Source: Spirochaetia bacterium
Lineage (GTDB): Bacteria; Spirochaetota; Spirochaetia; Treponematales; Breznakiellaceae
Assembly (NCBI GenBank): GCA_025997655.1
Contig: BNUW01000008.1
Coordinates: 1-30,183, forward strand
Direction: 5' to 3'
Length of the DNA stretch: 30,183 nucleotides
The stretch's first letter is position 1. Each line of letters opens with the position of its first letter. A model generated the notes under the pieces. That model worked only from the letters and a program-made list of their open reading frames with translations, searched no databases and was not told where the DNA came from. The position numbers and the translations under genes were made by a program. Positions 7,422 through 14,464 of the stretch are shown here, piece by piece.

Positions 7422-7919
7422 ATGCCCGAAAGGGATTTTACCCATTTTGACGCCGGCGGCAATGCCATCATGGTTGACGTTTCTGCCAAAGAGGTGACCA
7501 CCCGGACCGCCATCGCCAAGGGGGAGATCACCGTCAATGGGGAAACCCTGGCGGCTATCCGGGGTGGGACGGCGAAAAAGGGTGATGTCCTGGGGGTGGC
7601 CCGTATCGCCGGGATCATGGCCGCCAAGCGCACCGCCGACATCATCCCCCTCTGCCATCCCCTCATTTTTGACAAGGTTACCATCGACTTTGCTATTATT
7701 GAGGACGGTAATCTGCCCCGGATAGAGGCCGTCTGTTCGGTGAAGCTTTCCGGCAAGACCGGGGCGGAGATGGAGGCCCTTACGGGGGTAACGGCGGCGC
7801 TCCTTACCATTTATGATATGTGTAAAGCCCTGGATCGGGCCATGGTTATCGGCAATATCCGGTTGTGGGAAAAGTCCGGGGGCAAGAGCGGCCATTTTAC
7901 GCGGGACGCAGGATTATGA
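7422..7919 (+). CDS. moaC: Cyclic pyranopterin monophosphate synthase MoaC
   Basis: The start is ATG 7422, preceded by GAGGAG at good spacing; in-frame sequence upstream is not MoaC-like. The 165-residue protein begins [16 protein letters not shown], followed by [20 protein letters not shown], and [24 protein letters not shown]. These are the conserved segments of MoaC, which converts the MoaA product (3',8-cyclo-7,8-dihydro-GTP) to cyclic pyranopterin monophosphate in the cytosol. It is the first gene of the Moco operon and overlaps moaA by 4 bp (ATGA), so translation is probably coupled. Confidence 0.95.
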   Translation: MPERDFTHFDAGGNAIMVDVSAKEVTTRTAIAKGEITVNGETLAAIRGGTAKKGDVLGVARIAGIMAAKRTADIIPLCHPLIFDKVTIDFAIIEDGNLPRIEAVCSVKLSGKTGAEMEALTGVTAALLTIYDMCKALDRAMVIGNIRLWEKSGGKSGHFTRDAGL

Positions 7920-8935
7920 TTGACCGGTATGGCAGGATCATTGACTATCTCCGCATCTCCGTAACCGACCGGTGCAATCTGCGCTGTGTCTACTGTATGC
8001 CCGCGGAAGGGGTGGCGTGGAAGCCCCACGATGAGGTGCTTTCCTTTGAGGAGATCCTCCGGCTCTGTGCCGTCATGGCAGGCCTGGGGATCCGCAAGGT
8101 CAAGATTACCGGCGGGGAACCCCTGGTGCGTAAGGGGGTTGCTCTCTTTATCGCGAAGCTCCGGGCCATTCCGGGGATCGAGCAGGTGACCATCACCACC
8201 AACGGCCTCCTGCTGGAGGAATTTTTCGATGATGCCGGGGACTGTTACCCTGCGGGCAACTTAGTGGACGGCGTCAATATCAGCCTGGACACCCTGGACC
8301 CGGAGCGGTTCAGCAAGGTCACCCGGACTGCCCTCGACGCATTTGCCCGTGGGCAAGGCTTGCCCGCCGTACTACGGGCCTTGGACCGCGCCCAAGCCCT
8401 GGGCATCCCGGTCAAGCTGAACTGCGTACCCCTTCGTGGTTTCAATGAAGCGGACCTTCCCGGCCTGGCCGCCCTTGCCCAAACTGCAAATCGGGCGGTT
8501 CGTTTCATTGAACTCATGCCGTTGGGCTCCGCAAATTCCCTGGACTTCATTCCCGGCGCCGAGGTTGCGGCCCTGCTGGAGCGGGTCTACGGCCCACTGG
8601 TCCCCTATCCCGGCACCCTGGGTAACGGCCCTGCGGAGTACTATGTTTTGCCGGGGTTTGCCGGTAAGATCGGCTTTATCAATGCGGTGAGTGAGGGTTT
8701 CTGCGAGACCTGCAACCGCCTGCGGCTCAGTTCCGGCGGTGTCCTCAAGCCCTGCCTTTCCAGTGACTCAGGGCTTGACCTGCGGGGCTTGCTCCGGGGC
8801 GGCGCTTCCGATGCGGATCTCCGGGCGGCGGCGGCGGAAGTGGCGGCTCAAAAGCCTCCGTCTCACAACTTTTCGGCGGTTTATGAGCGGGAGCGGACAA
8901 AACACAAAAGCGGTATGTACCACATCGGTGGATAG
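7916..8935 (+). CDS. moaA: GTP 3',8-cyclase MoaA (radical SAM)
   Basis: The start is ATG 7916, overlapping the moaC stop, giving 339 residues. The radical-SAM cluster motif is C20-x3-C24-x2-C27 and the SAM-binding GGEP is at 66-69. The second, substrate-binding 4Fe-4S cluster is formed by C263, C266 and C280. The protein ends in the conserved Gly-Gly (HIGG) that is needed for MoaA activity in the family. It converts GTP to 3',8-cyclo-7,8-dihydro-GTP, the first step of molybdopterin synthesis. The intact cysteine set and length indicate a functional enzyme. The MOSC gene follows after a 31-bp gap. Confidence 0.96.
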   Translation: MIDRYGRIIDYLRISVTDRCNLRCVYCMPAEGVAWKPHDEVLSFEEILRLCAVMAGLGIRKVKITGGEPLVRKGVALFIAKLRAIPGIEQVTITTNGLLLEEFFDDAGDCYPAGNLVDGVNISLDTLDPERFSKVTRTALDAFARGQGLPAVLRALDRAQALGIPVKLNCVPLRGFNEADLPGLAALAQTANRAVRFIELMPLGSANSLDFIPGAEVAALLERVYGPLVPYPGTLGNGPAEYYVLPGFAGKIGFINAVSEGFCETCNRLRLSSGGVLKPCLSSDSGLDLRGLLRGGASDADLRAAAAEVAAQKPPSHNFSAVYERERTKHKSGMYHIGG

Positions 8936-8966
8936 CGGCGGCACTAATGAGAGGTTAAGATAGGAT

Positions 8967-9395
8967 ATGGGAAAGGTTTTAGCGGTATGCACGAGCCCCG
9001 CCAAGGGGACGGCAAAGCGGAATGTGGGGAAGGCGGAACTGGTGGAGGATCATGGCCTCAAGGGGGACGCCCACGCGGGCAAGTGGCACCGGCAGGTGAG
9101 CCTCCTTTCCCACCAGAAAATCGAGGCATTCCGGGCACGGGGAGCTGCGGTGGTGGATGGCGACTTTGGAGAAAACCTGGTGGTGGACGGCATAGACTTT
9201 TCGAGCCTCCCGGTGGGGACCGTCTTCCGCTCCGGGGATATCACCCTGGAAATGACCCAGATAGGCAAGGAATGTCATAATGGCTGCCAGATCTTCCAGA
9301 CCATGGGGGATTGTATCATGCCCCGGGAAGGTGTTTTTGCCCGGGTTATCCATGGAGGCGTGATCAGCGCCGGGGATGAAATCAATGTCCAGTAA
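8967..9395 (+). CDS. Stand-alone MOSC domain protein
   Basis: The 142-residue protein is a single MOSC domain: GLKGDAHAGKWHRQVSLLS near the N-terminus, GDFGENLVVDGID in the middle, and the conserved cysteine in IGKECHNGC (about residue 109). MOSC domains occur in the C-terminus of Moco sulfurases and in YiiM-type proteins, where the cysteine is thought to carry sulfur or bind Moco. Position between moaA and mogA supports a role in molybdenum cofactor maturation or sulfuration. AGGATATGG lies just before the ATG. It overlaps the downstream mogA frame by about 11-20 bp depending on that gene's start. Confidence 0.9.
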   Translation: MGKVLAVCTSPAKGTAKRNVGKAELVEDHGLKGDAHAGKWHRQVSLLSHQKIEAFRARGAAVVDGDFGENLVVDGIDFSSLPVGTVFRSGDITLEMTQIGKECHNGCQIFQTMGDCIMPREGVFARVIHGGVISAGDEINVQ

Positions 9396-9882
9396 AGAAT
9401 CTTCACAATATGCCTACCGGGTGGCAATCATCATCTCCAGTGACCGGTGTGCCCGGGGGGAGCAGGAGGATCAGAGCGGCCCTTTGATCAAGCAAATGGT
9501 CACTGCCGTCGGCTTCCAGGTGGTAGACCTTACCGTATTGCCGGATGAGCTGCCCCTCCTGGAGGCTAAGCTGAAGCATCTCTGCGATACCTATACCGCA
9601 GACCTAATTCTCACCTCAGGGGGCACCGGCTTTTCCCCCCGTGATCTGATGCCCGAGGCCACCCTGGCGGTGGCTGAACGCATGGTCCCCGGCATAAGCG
9701 AGGCCATACGCGGGAGGAACCTCGGCATCAACCCCCGGGCTATGCTCAGTCGGGCGATTTCGGTGATCCGGAAGGATACCCTGATCATCAACCTGCCAGG
9801 CAGCCCCAATGCGGTACGGGAAAGCCTGGAGTTCATCATGGGATCACTCCGGCACGGGTTGGACATGCTCACCGATAGGTGA
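9385..9882 (+). CDS. mogA: Molybdopterin adenylyltransferase MogA/MoaB type
   Basis: I chose ATG 9385, which lies 8 nt after GGGGA; an in-frame ATG at 9376 would add three residues. The protein (165 residues) has the MoCF-biosynthesis fold: YRVAIIISSDRCARGEQED, the molybdopterin-binding LILTSGGTGFSPRDLMPEAT, and LPGSPNAVRESLEFI. MogA adenylylates molybdopterin before molybdate insertion. MoaB paralogues have the same fold, so mogA versus moaB is a family-level call. It ends the compact Moco operon. moaD, moaE and moeA are not in this window and must lie elsewhere if the pathway is complete. Confidence 0.9.
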   Translation: MSSKESSQYAYRVAIIISSDRCARGEQEDQSGPLIKQMVTAVGFQVVDLTVLPDELPLLEAKLKHLCDTYTADLILTSGGTGFSPRDLMPEATLAVAERMVPGISEAIRGRNLGINPRAMLSRAISVIRKDTLIINLPGSPNAVRESLEFIMGSLRHGLDMLTDR

Positions 9883-9922
9883 GCCGCTCTCCGATAAAGA
9901 AGTAAGAATAGCACATTATTTT

Positions 9923-9955
9923 TTGCTATACATAAGTAGCAGGATATGATATACT
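9923..9955 (+). promoter_or_regulatory. Promoter region of the HEPN/MNT pair
   Basis: Several overlapping -10 like boxes occur: TGCTATACA (9924-9932), TATGAT (9945-9950) and TATACT (9950-9955). TTGCTA (9923-9928) with a 16-bp spacer to TATGAT is the best pair. The true start cannot be chosen by eye. Confidence 0.35.
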
Positions 9956-9980
9956 ATTTCACAGGGAACCGGTACATAAA

Positions 9981-10415
9981 ATGACTAATGAAGAAAAATT
10001 TGAATATTGGCTGGAGACAGCGCAGTATGACCTCAAAACTGTCGGCGCAATGTACAGAACCGGGCGCTGGGTATATGTTATATTTATGTGCCAGCAATCC
10101 ATAGAAAAACTGGTGAAGGGCTTACACATTCTGTACCTCGGCAAACCCGCTCTAAAAATCCATGATATCCGGTCTTTATTTTTAGCATACCGTGACAAAA
10201 TAACCGTTCCGGTGGATGAAACGATCATAGAGTTTTTTTCAAAGTTAAGTTCCTTCTATCTCAACACCCGGTATACGGACTACAAAGAAAAATTAAGCGC
10301 AGCGGTTAATAAGCAGGAAGCTAAAGCAATCCTTAAAAAAACAAAGGAGGTATACACATGGTTGCAGACATTGAAACCGTCAACCGCATTGTCAGACAGT
10401 ATGTCGACGACGTAA
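9981..10415 (+). CDS. HEPN domain protein (putative toxin of HEPN/MNT module)
   Basis: The 144-residue helical protein matches HEPN PF05168-type proteins: FEYWLETAQYDLKTVGAMY, FMCQQSIEKLVKGLH, the K-x-HDIRSL segment, and SSFYLNTRYTDY. HEPN proteins of such pairs are RNases or RNA-binding toxins. I do not see a clear Rx4-6H catalytic motif, so ribonuclease activity is uncertain; many PF05168 members lack it. The 3' end overlaps the nucleotidyltransferase gene by 58 bp. The ribosome binding site is weak (AGGGAACC, 13 nt upstream). The gene lies between the Moco operon and the GntR-led operon and seems independent of both. Confidence 0.85.
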   Translation: MTNEEKFEYWLETAQYDLKTVGAMYRTGRWVYVIFMCQQSIEKLVKGLHILYLGKPALKIHDIRSLFLAYRDKITVPVDETIIEFFSKLSSFYLNTRYTDYKEKLSAAVNKQEAKAILKKTKEVYTWLQTLKPSTALSDSMSTT

Positions 10416-10684
10416 AAATAAAAATGCCCATCGACAAGGTGTATCTTTTCGGTTCCTACGCGAAAGGTAACCCCAGGGATGACAGCGACGTAGACCTATG
10501 CTTTTTCTCAAAAGATTTTGAAGATAAACGCCGTTGGGATATTGTCTATGAGCTTTTTTTAATTAAAGCAAAATACGATAGGGAATTACTTTTAGAACCC
10601 CACGCATTCCCCACGTCAGAACTCGACAGGGGCAATCCCTTTGTTGAAGAAATCCTGGAGACAGGACGGGAAATACTCGTATAA
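10358..10684 (+). CDS. MNT-type minimal nucleotidyltransferase (putative antitoxin)
   Basis: The 108-residue protein has the Pol-beta superfamily motif LFGSYAKGNPRDDSDVDL, with both Asp residues of SDVD, and a later acidic segment DRELLLEPHAF that can supply the third metal ligand. In characterised HEPN/MNT (HepT-MntA) modules this protein adenylylates and silences the HEPN partner. ATG 10358 has an excellent AAAGGAGG 7 nt upstream, inside the HEPN gene, so it is probably translated more strongly than the HEPN gene. It resembles the broken nucleotidyltransferase at 1794 in its motif. Confidence 0.88.
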   Translation: MVADIETVNRIVRQYVDDVKIKMPIDKVYLFGSYAKGNPRDDSDVDLCFFSKDFEDKRRWDIVYELFLIKAKYDRELLLEPHAFPTSELDRGNPFVEEILETGREILV

Positions 10685-10724
10685 AAGGGGCCATTCCAGG
10701 CTTTGCGCTTCCCTGCCGATACAG

Positions 10725-10815
10725 CACGGACGGAGGGGGGCATGGCCGGCGCTCATGCGGATGGGTCAGACCTTTGGTCTGCATCTGCTCCCCAGATCTT
10801 TGGTCTGAAGGGTCT
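10725..10815. repeat. Degenerate relative of the large palindromic element, with CAGACC palindromes
   Basis: A GGGGGGCATGGCCGG segment followed by CTCATGCGGATGGG resembles the 26951-26988 arm of the large element, but no complementary arm follows. It then has CAGACCTTTGGTCTG, a perfect palindrome, and a near copy CAGATCTTTGGTCTG. I read it as a decayed copy; similarity was judged by eye only. Confidence 0.4.
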
Positions 10816-10901
10816 CGGCGTTCCAATACATTAGTCAATTTCCTCTATAATTTGGGCAAAACTCATATTTTCAAAAATTTGTCAAAATTCTCAAAAAAAG
10901 C

Positions 10902-10938
10902 TTGACATATTGTACTAGGCCTATTATGATTGTACTAG
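10902..10938 (+). promoter_or_regulatory. Strong promoter with paired operator for the GntR-led operon
   Basis: A consensus -35 TTGACA (10902-10907) and TATGAT (10925-10930) are separated by 17 bp. TTGTACTAG occurs twice, at 10910-10918 and 10930-10938, exactly 20 bp apart and so on the same helix face. TAGGCCTA (10916-10923) is palindromic between them. The expected transcription start at about 10937-10939 coincides with the ATG at 10939, so the message is probably leaderless. Repression by the encoded GntR protein is inferred. Confidence 0.75.
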
Positions 10939-11331
10939 ATGAATATGACAATAGTAAAAGCGCCGGAAAACATCAATTTTTCTCTGGATAACGGCAGCGG
11001 CGTACCGGTGTACCGGCAGATTATCAACCAGATTGAAAACGCGGTGGTGTCCGGGCGTATGGCGGTGGGTGACCGCCTGCCCACGATCCGTTCCCTTGCG
11101 GTGGGCCTCAAAATTAACCCCAACACCATAGCCAAGGCGTATAACGAATTGGAAATCCGCGGGATTGTGCAGACCCAGGTGGGCAGCGGCACCTACATTG
11201 CCGACAAAAAGCCGGATGTCGCTGATGCACGGCAAAAAAGGCTTCGGGAGGCGGCGGAACGGTTTTTGCAGGAGGCGGGCGAGTTGGGCGCCGGACGAGA
11301 GGAACTTATCAAGTTACTGGAGGATATATGA
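10939..11331 (+). CDS. GntR family transcriptional regulator, YtrA subfamily
   Basis: The 130-residue protein has an N-terminal winged helix-turn-helix: VPVYRQIINQIENAVVSGRM, GDRLPTIRSLAVGLKINPNTIAKAY, and QTQVGSGTYI. Only a short helical C-terminus of about 45 residues follows. Lack of a ligand-binding domain is the hallmark of the YtrA subfamily, which usually represses an adjacent ABC-transporter operon. ATG 10939 abuts the -10 box; the next ATG is 10945, and neither has a Shine-Dalgarno. Its stop overlaps the slipin start by 4 bp, so regulator and operon are co-transcribed, consistent with autorepression. Confidence 0.9.
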   Translation: MNMTIVKAPENINFSLDNGSGVPVYRQIINQIENAVVSGRMAVGDRLPTIRSLAVGLKINPNTIAKAYNELEIRGIVQTQVGSGTYIADKKPDVADARQKRLREAAERFLQEAGELGAGREELIKLLEDI

Positions 11332-12296
11332 GAATTGCAAAGGCGAATGAAACGGGGTATGTAAAAAATGTACACGGCGGGAAGCGCCGGACATACGCAT
11401 CGCTTATTGGGTACACCCTGTTTTGGTGTATTGTGTGTTGGGCGGCGGTTTTTTACGGTGGGTTTGTTCCGGCGGCGTGGCGCATGGTTCCCGGGGCTTC
11501 CGGCGGCACGGCTACGCTGTTCCTTTTGTCGCTGCTGTTAATCGGCATACGCAAAGCGAATGAGTGGGAACGCGCCGTGGTGCTGCGCCTGGGGAAGTTC
11601 AAAGCGATACGCGGGCCGGGGCTTTATTTTGCGGCGCCCTTTATTGACCGTGTTGCAAAAACTATCGACATACGGATTCGGGTAACGGATTTTTCGGCCC
11701 AGGAAACCCTCACCCTGGATTCGGTTACGGTAACGGTTGACGCGCTGTGTTTTTGGCTTATCTGGGACCCGGAAAAGGCGGTGCTGGAACTGGAGGACTA
11801 CGAGGACGCAGTGATTCTGTCGTCAAAAACCGCGCTACGTAACGCCATATCAAGCCATGACTTAACAACCTTTTTGCACCGCGGGGATATTATTGAAGGC
11901 GAAATACAGACCCAGGTTGACAAAAAAACAACCGAGTGGGGGATTACCGTTCAGCATATCGAAATAACCGATATACAGATCCCCGAATCATTGCAGGATT
12001 CGCTTTCGCGGCTTGCCGTTGCGGAACGTGAAAAGAAAAGCCGCATCCTTCTGGCGGAAGCGGAAATCGAAGTCGCTAAAAAACTGGAAGAGGCGGTGCA
12101 GATTTATTCAAAGAACGAACCGGCGATGAAATTGAAAATTCTTTCGATTTTGAACGAAGGTTTAAAGGCAGGGAACTCAATGATGCTCGTACCAAGCTCA
12201 ATTACGGAAAAATTGCAGGGTACGGATATTTTCGGCTTGGCGGCGTTGAATGAGAATAGAAAAAATTTAACTACGAACGACACGAATAGTATCTGA
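11328..12296 (+). CDS. Slipin/stomatin-like SPFH (band 7) membrane protein
   Basis: The 322-residue protein has two N-terminal hydrophobic segments (about 24-46 and 58-74). The SPFH domain follows: ANEWERAVVLRLGKFKAIRGPGLYFAAPFID, then the VTDFSAQETLTLDSVTVTVDA core, and a helical C-terminal part with the Ala/Glu-rich AEAEIEVAKKLEEA. Slipins oligomerise at the membrane and are thought to organise microdomains or guard other membrane complexes. Here it is translationally coupled to the GntR gene and precedes ABC transporter genes, suggesting it scaffolds that transporter. The last residues, NLTTNDTNSI, are encoded by sequence resembling the CACGAA repeat words, so the tail may be repeat-derived. 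Confidence 0.9.
   Translation: MRIAKANETGYVKNVHGGKRRTYASLIGYTLFWCIVCWAAVFYGGFVPAAWRMVPGASGGTATLFLLSLLLIGIRKANEWERAVVLRLGKFKAIRGPGLYFAAPFIDRVAKTIDIRIRVTDFSAQETLTLDSVTVTVDALCFWLIWDPEKAVLELEDYEDAVILSSKTALRNAISSHDLTTFLHRGDIIEGEIQTQVDKKTTEWGITVQHIEITDIQIPESLQDSLSRLAVAEREKKSRILLAEAEIEVAKKLEEAVQIYSKNEPAMKLKILSILNEGLKAGNSMMLVPSSITEKLQGTDIFGLAALNENRKNLTTNDTNSI
12263..12289 (+). repeat. CACGAA-word fragment inside the slipin stop region
   Basis: AATTTAACTACGAACGACACG and the following AATAGT repeat the word order of the hairpin arm at 7206-7239 (AATTTAACCACGAAC..). It covers the last codons of the slipin gene. It is a partial arm with no complementary arm nearby. Confidence 0.55.
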
Positions 12297-12325
12297 ATTA
12301 GGAGTGATAGAAGATGAGGAATTTT

Positions 12326-12396
12326 AACCACGAAAAAAACAAAAACACACGAAAAAGAAAAAAGAATTTCGGTATTTTTCGTGAATTTTCGTGGTT
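12326..12396. repeat. CACGAA-word hairpin (copy 2)
   Basis: AACCACGAAAA (12326-12336) pairs with TTTTCGTGGTT (12386-12396), and an inner ACACGAAAAA-type stretch pairs with TTTTTCGTG at about 12375-12383. It is the same word family as copy 1 but A-rich. It lies between the slipin and ATPase genes, within the putative operon, and is followed by a T-run. Confidence 0.6.
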
Positions 12397-12426
12397 GTTT
12401 TTTGATTTTTACACTTCTAAAAGCAT

Positions 12427-12453
12427 ATGAATAAAAAGGAGGAGACAAAATGA
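12427..12453 (+). other. Mini-ORF (8 codons) overlapping the ABC ATPase start
   Basis: ATG 12427 encodes MNKKEETK and stops at TGA 12451-12453, overlapping ATG 12450 as ATGA. It spans the AAGGAGGAG Shine-Dalgarno of the ATPase gene. It could be chance or a coupling device. Confidence 0.2.
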
Positions 12454-13133
12454 AGGTGATACAGGCATCTGATGTGGTGAAAGATTACGGGTTGAACGGG
12501 ACTACGGTACATGCTCTGCGCGGGGTAAACCTTGCGTTTGAAGCGGGAGAGTTTGCGGCGATTGCCGGGCCGTCGGGGAGCGGGAAGTCGACGTTCCTCC
12601 ATCTTGTCGGCTGCCTTGATACGGTTACGTCGGGGAATATCGCCATCGCCGGCAGCACTGTTTCTGCGATGTCGAAGACGCAGCTGGCACTGCTCCGGCG
12701 GAACAGTATTGGCTTTATTTTCCAGGCCTACAACCTGATCCCCGTGCTGAGCTGCATAGAAAACGTGAGCTTTCCCTTAACGCTGCTCGGCGTGGACAAA
12801 CATGATGCGCGGGAACGCAGCCTCAAGGCGCTTGCCGAGGTGGGGCTTTCCGGCATGGAAAACCGGCGGCCCAAGGAGATGTCAGGCGGTCAGCAGCAGC
12901 GGGTGGCCATAGCCCGCGCCCTGGTCAAGGAGCCGGCGCTGATCCTCGCCGACGAACCGACGGCAAACCTCGATTCAAAGACGGGCCGCGAAATACTTGA
13001 GCTGATGCTCCGGCTGAACGGAAGCGCCGGAACCACCTTCATCTTTTCGACCCACGATGCAATGGTGATGGAGTTCGCCCGCCGTATTGTACATATCCGT
13101 GACGGGCAGGTTGAGAACGAGGAGCGAAAATGA
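12450..13133 (+). CDS. ABC transporter ATP-binding protein, LolD/MacB-like
   Basis: The 227-residue protein has Walker A GPSGSGKST (40-48), a Q-loop near FIFQAYNL (89-96), signature MSGGQQQRV (144-152), Walker B LILADE (164-169) and switch H202. Its close fit to the LolD/MacB/FtsE type (VHALRGVNLAFEAGEFAAIAG, AYNLIPVLSCIENV) and the two FtsX-like permeases downstream predict a mechanotransmission-type ABC machine rather than an importer. AAGGAGGAG precedes ATG 12450. Its stop overlaps the permease start (ATGA at 13130). The hairpin at 12326-12396 separates it from the slipin gene. Confidence 0.95.
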   Translation: MKVIQASDVVKDYGLNGTTVHALRGVNLAFEAGEFAAIAGPSGSGKSTFLHLVGCLDTVTSGNIAIAGSTVSAMSKTQLALLRRNSIGFIFQAYNLIPVLSCIENVSFPLTLLGVDKHDARERSLKALAEVGLSGMENRRPKEMSGGQQQRVAIARALVKEPALILADEPTANLDSKTGREILELMLRLNGSAGTTFIFSTHDAMVMEFARRIVHIRDGQVENEERK

Positions 13134-14452
13134 TAGCAATAGCGGGTATTATGGAGTTGAAGCGCATCGCTTTCCGTAATTTGGCGCGGCACCGGGTCAA
13201 GACCATCCTGACCTGTACCGCCGTTATGGTAAGCGTAGCCATGTACATCTTTGTTGACGGCTGGCTCGCCGGCATGAACATTGAGTCGAAACGGAACATC
13301 GTCAGCTACGAAATGGGCGCGGCAAAATTACAGGCCCGTGCCTACATCGACAAGCTTGACGAAAAGCCGATGTACGAAAACTTTGGCGGCTGGACGAGCT
13401 ACGCCGCCGCCCTCGATGCCGCCGGTTACGACAGCGCCCCCCGCTTTGTTTTTTCAGGTACGCTGTTCTCGGAAACCGGTTCCGCGCCGATTGAGTTTAA
13501 CGCGGTTGATCCGGGGGCAGATGCATCGTTACTGCGTTATGCCGGTTGGGTTGAGCAGGGGCGCTTTATCGAAAGCGGCGCATTTGAAATTGTCCTCGGT
13601 GCCGAAACTGCGAAAAAACTTCACGTTGGCGGTGAGGGTGACAATAACGATGTGCGCATCTCCACGGTGATTGACGTAAAAGATGAAGGCGGGACCGTGC
13701 GACATGTTTACCAGATTATTGATGCGGTGGTTGTCGGCACGATTAATTCACCCAACCCGAAAAACAACAACAACTGCGCGTGGATACCCCTTGACGTGCT
13801 GCAGGATGACGCAGGTATGATGCTTGATGGCCGCATAACAGAATTACTGATACGCGCTAAAAACGCCGATGACTCAGCAGTACCCGGCATCTTCGAGTCG
13901 CCGCAAACGATTGCCGCAAATATCGCCGCTACCGTAACCCTGCCGCCGGAGTTGGGCATCTTTGGCTGGGAAACCTATAGCGCCGATTACCTGGCAGCCG
14001 CCGCGGGGGACAACTGGAGTACGCGCATCATGGTAATCATCCTGTTCATCCTGTCGTTCCTCGGCATTGCGAACACGATGCTGTTAGCGATACTGGAACG
14101 TACGAAGGAAATCGGCATGATGCGCGCCCAGGGGATGACCGACGGCCAGCTTGTCTTTACCTATATGATTGAGGCCGGTATGGTAGGTCTTTTCGGCGCG
14201 GCCCTTGGCGTCATCATTGGGTGCCTCATCAATATACCGATGGTGAAGTACGGCATAGATTATTCGAAGGCGCTGGACGCGATGGGCGGCAACATGGGCT
14301 ACCGCGTCAACGGCGTTTTCCGTTCGGCGTGGAATATTCCGGTTATTATCGGGACGGGTATCATCGCGGTGTTACTATCATCGGTAACGGCATTTTTCCC
14401 CACCCGGCGTGCGCTCAAAATGCCAATCACCGAAAGTCTGCGGTTTGAATGA
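13130..14452 (+). CDS. FtsX/LolC-like ABC permease (first)
   Basis: The 440-residue protein has one N-terminal membrane helix (about 26-46), a large periplasmic domain of about 280 residues, and three C-terminal helices (near 300-322, 345-367 and 403-425), the MacB/LolC-FtsX topology. Typical sequence includes ELKRIAFRNLARHRVKTIL at the start, SFLGIANTMLLAILERTKEIGMMRAQGMT after the periplasmic domain, and FPTRRALKMPITESLR at the end. The start ATG 13130 overlaps the ATPase stop; an internal ATG at 13151 (MELKRI) is an alternative. It probably forms a heterodimer with the next permease. Confidence 0.92.
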   Translation: MIAIAGIMELKRIAFRNLARHRVKTILTCTAVMVSVAMYIFVDGWLAGMNIESKRNIVSYEMGAAKLQARAYIDKLDEKPMYENFGGWTSYAAALDAAGYDSAPRFVFSGTLFSETGSAPIEFNAVDPGADASLLRYAGWVEQGRFIESGAFEIVLGAETAKKLHVGGEGDNNDVRISTVIDVKDEGGTVRHVYQIIDAVVVGTINSPNPKNNNNCAWIPLDVLQDDAGMMLDGRITELLIRAKNADDSAVPGIFESPQTIAANIAATVTLPPELGIFGWETYSADYLAAAAGDNWSTRIMVIILFILSFLGIANTMLLAILERTKEIGMMRAQGMTDGQLVFTYMIEAGMVGLFGAALGVIIGCLINIPMVKYGIDYSKALDAMGGNMGYRVNGVFRSAWNIPVIIGTGIIAVLLSSVTAFFPTRRALKMPITESLRFE

Positions 14453-14464
14453 GGAGGAAGTACC

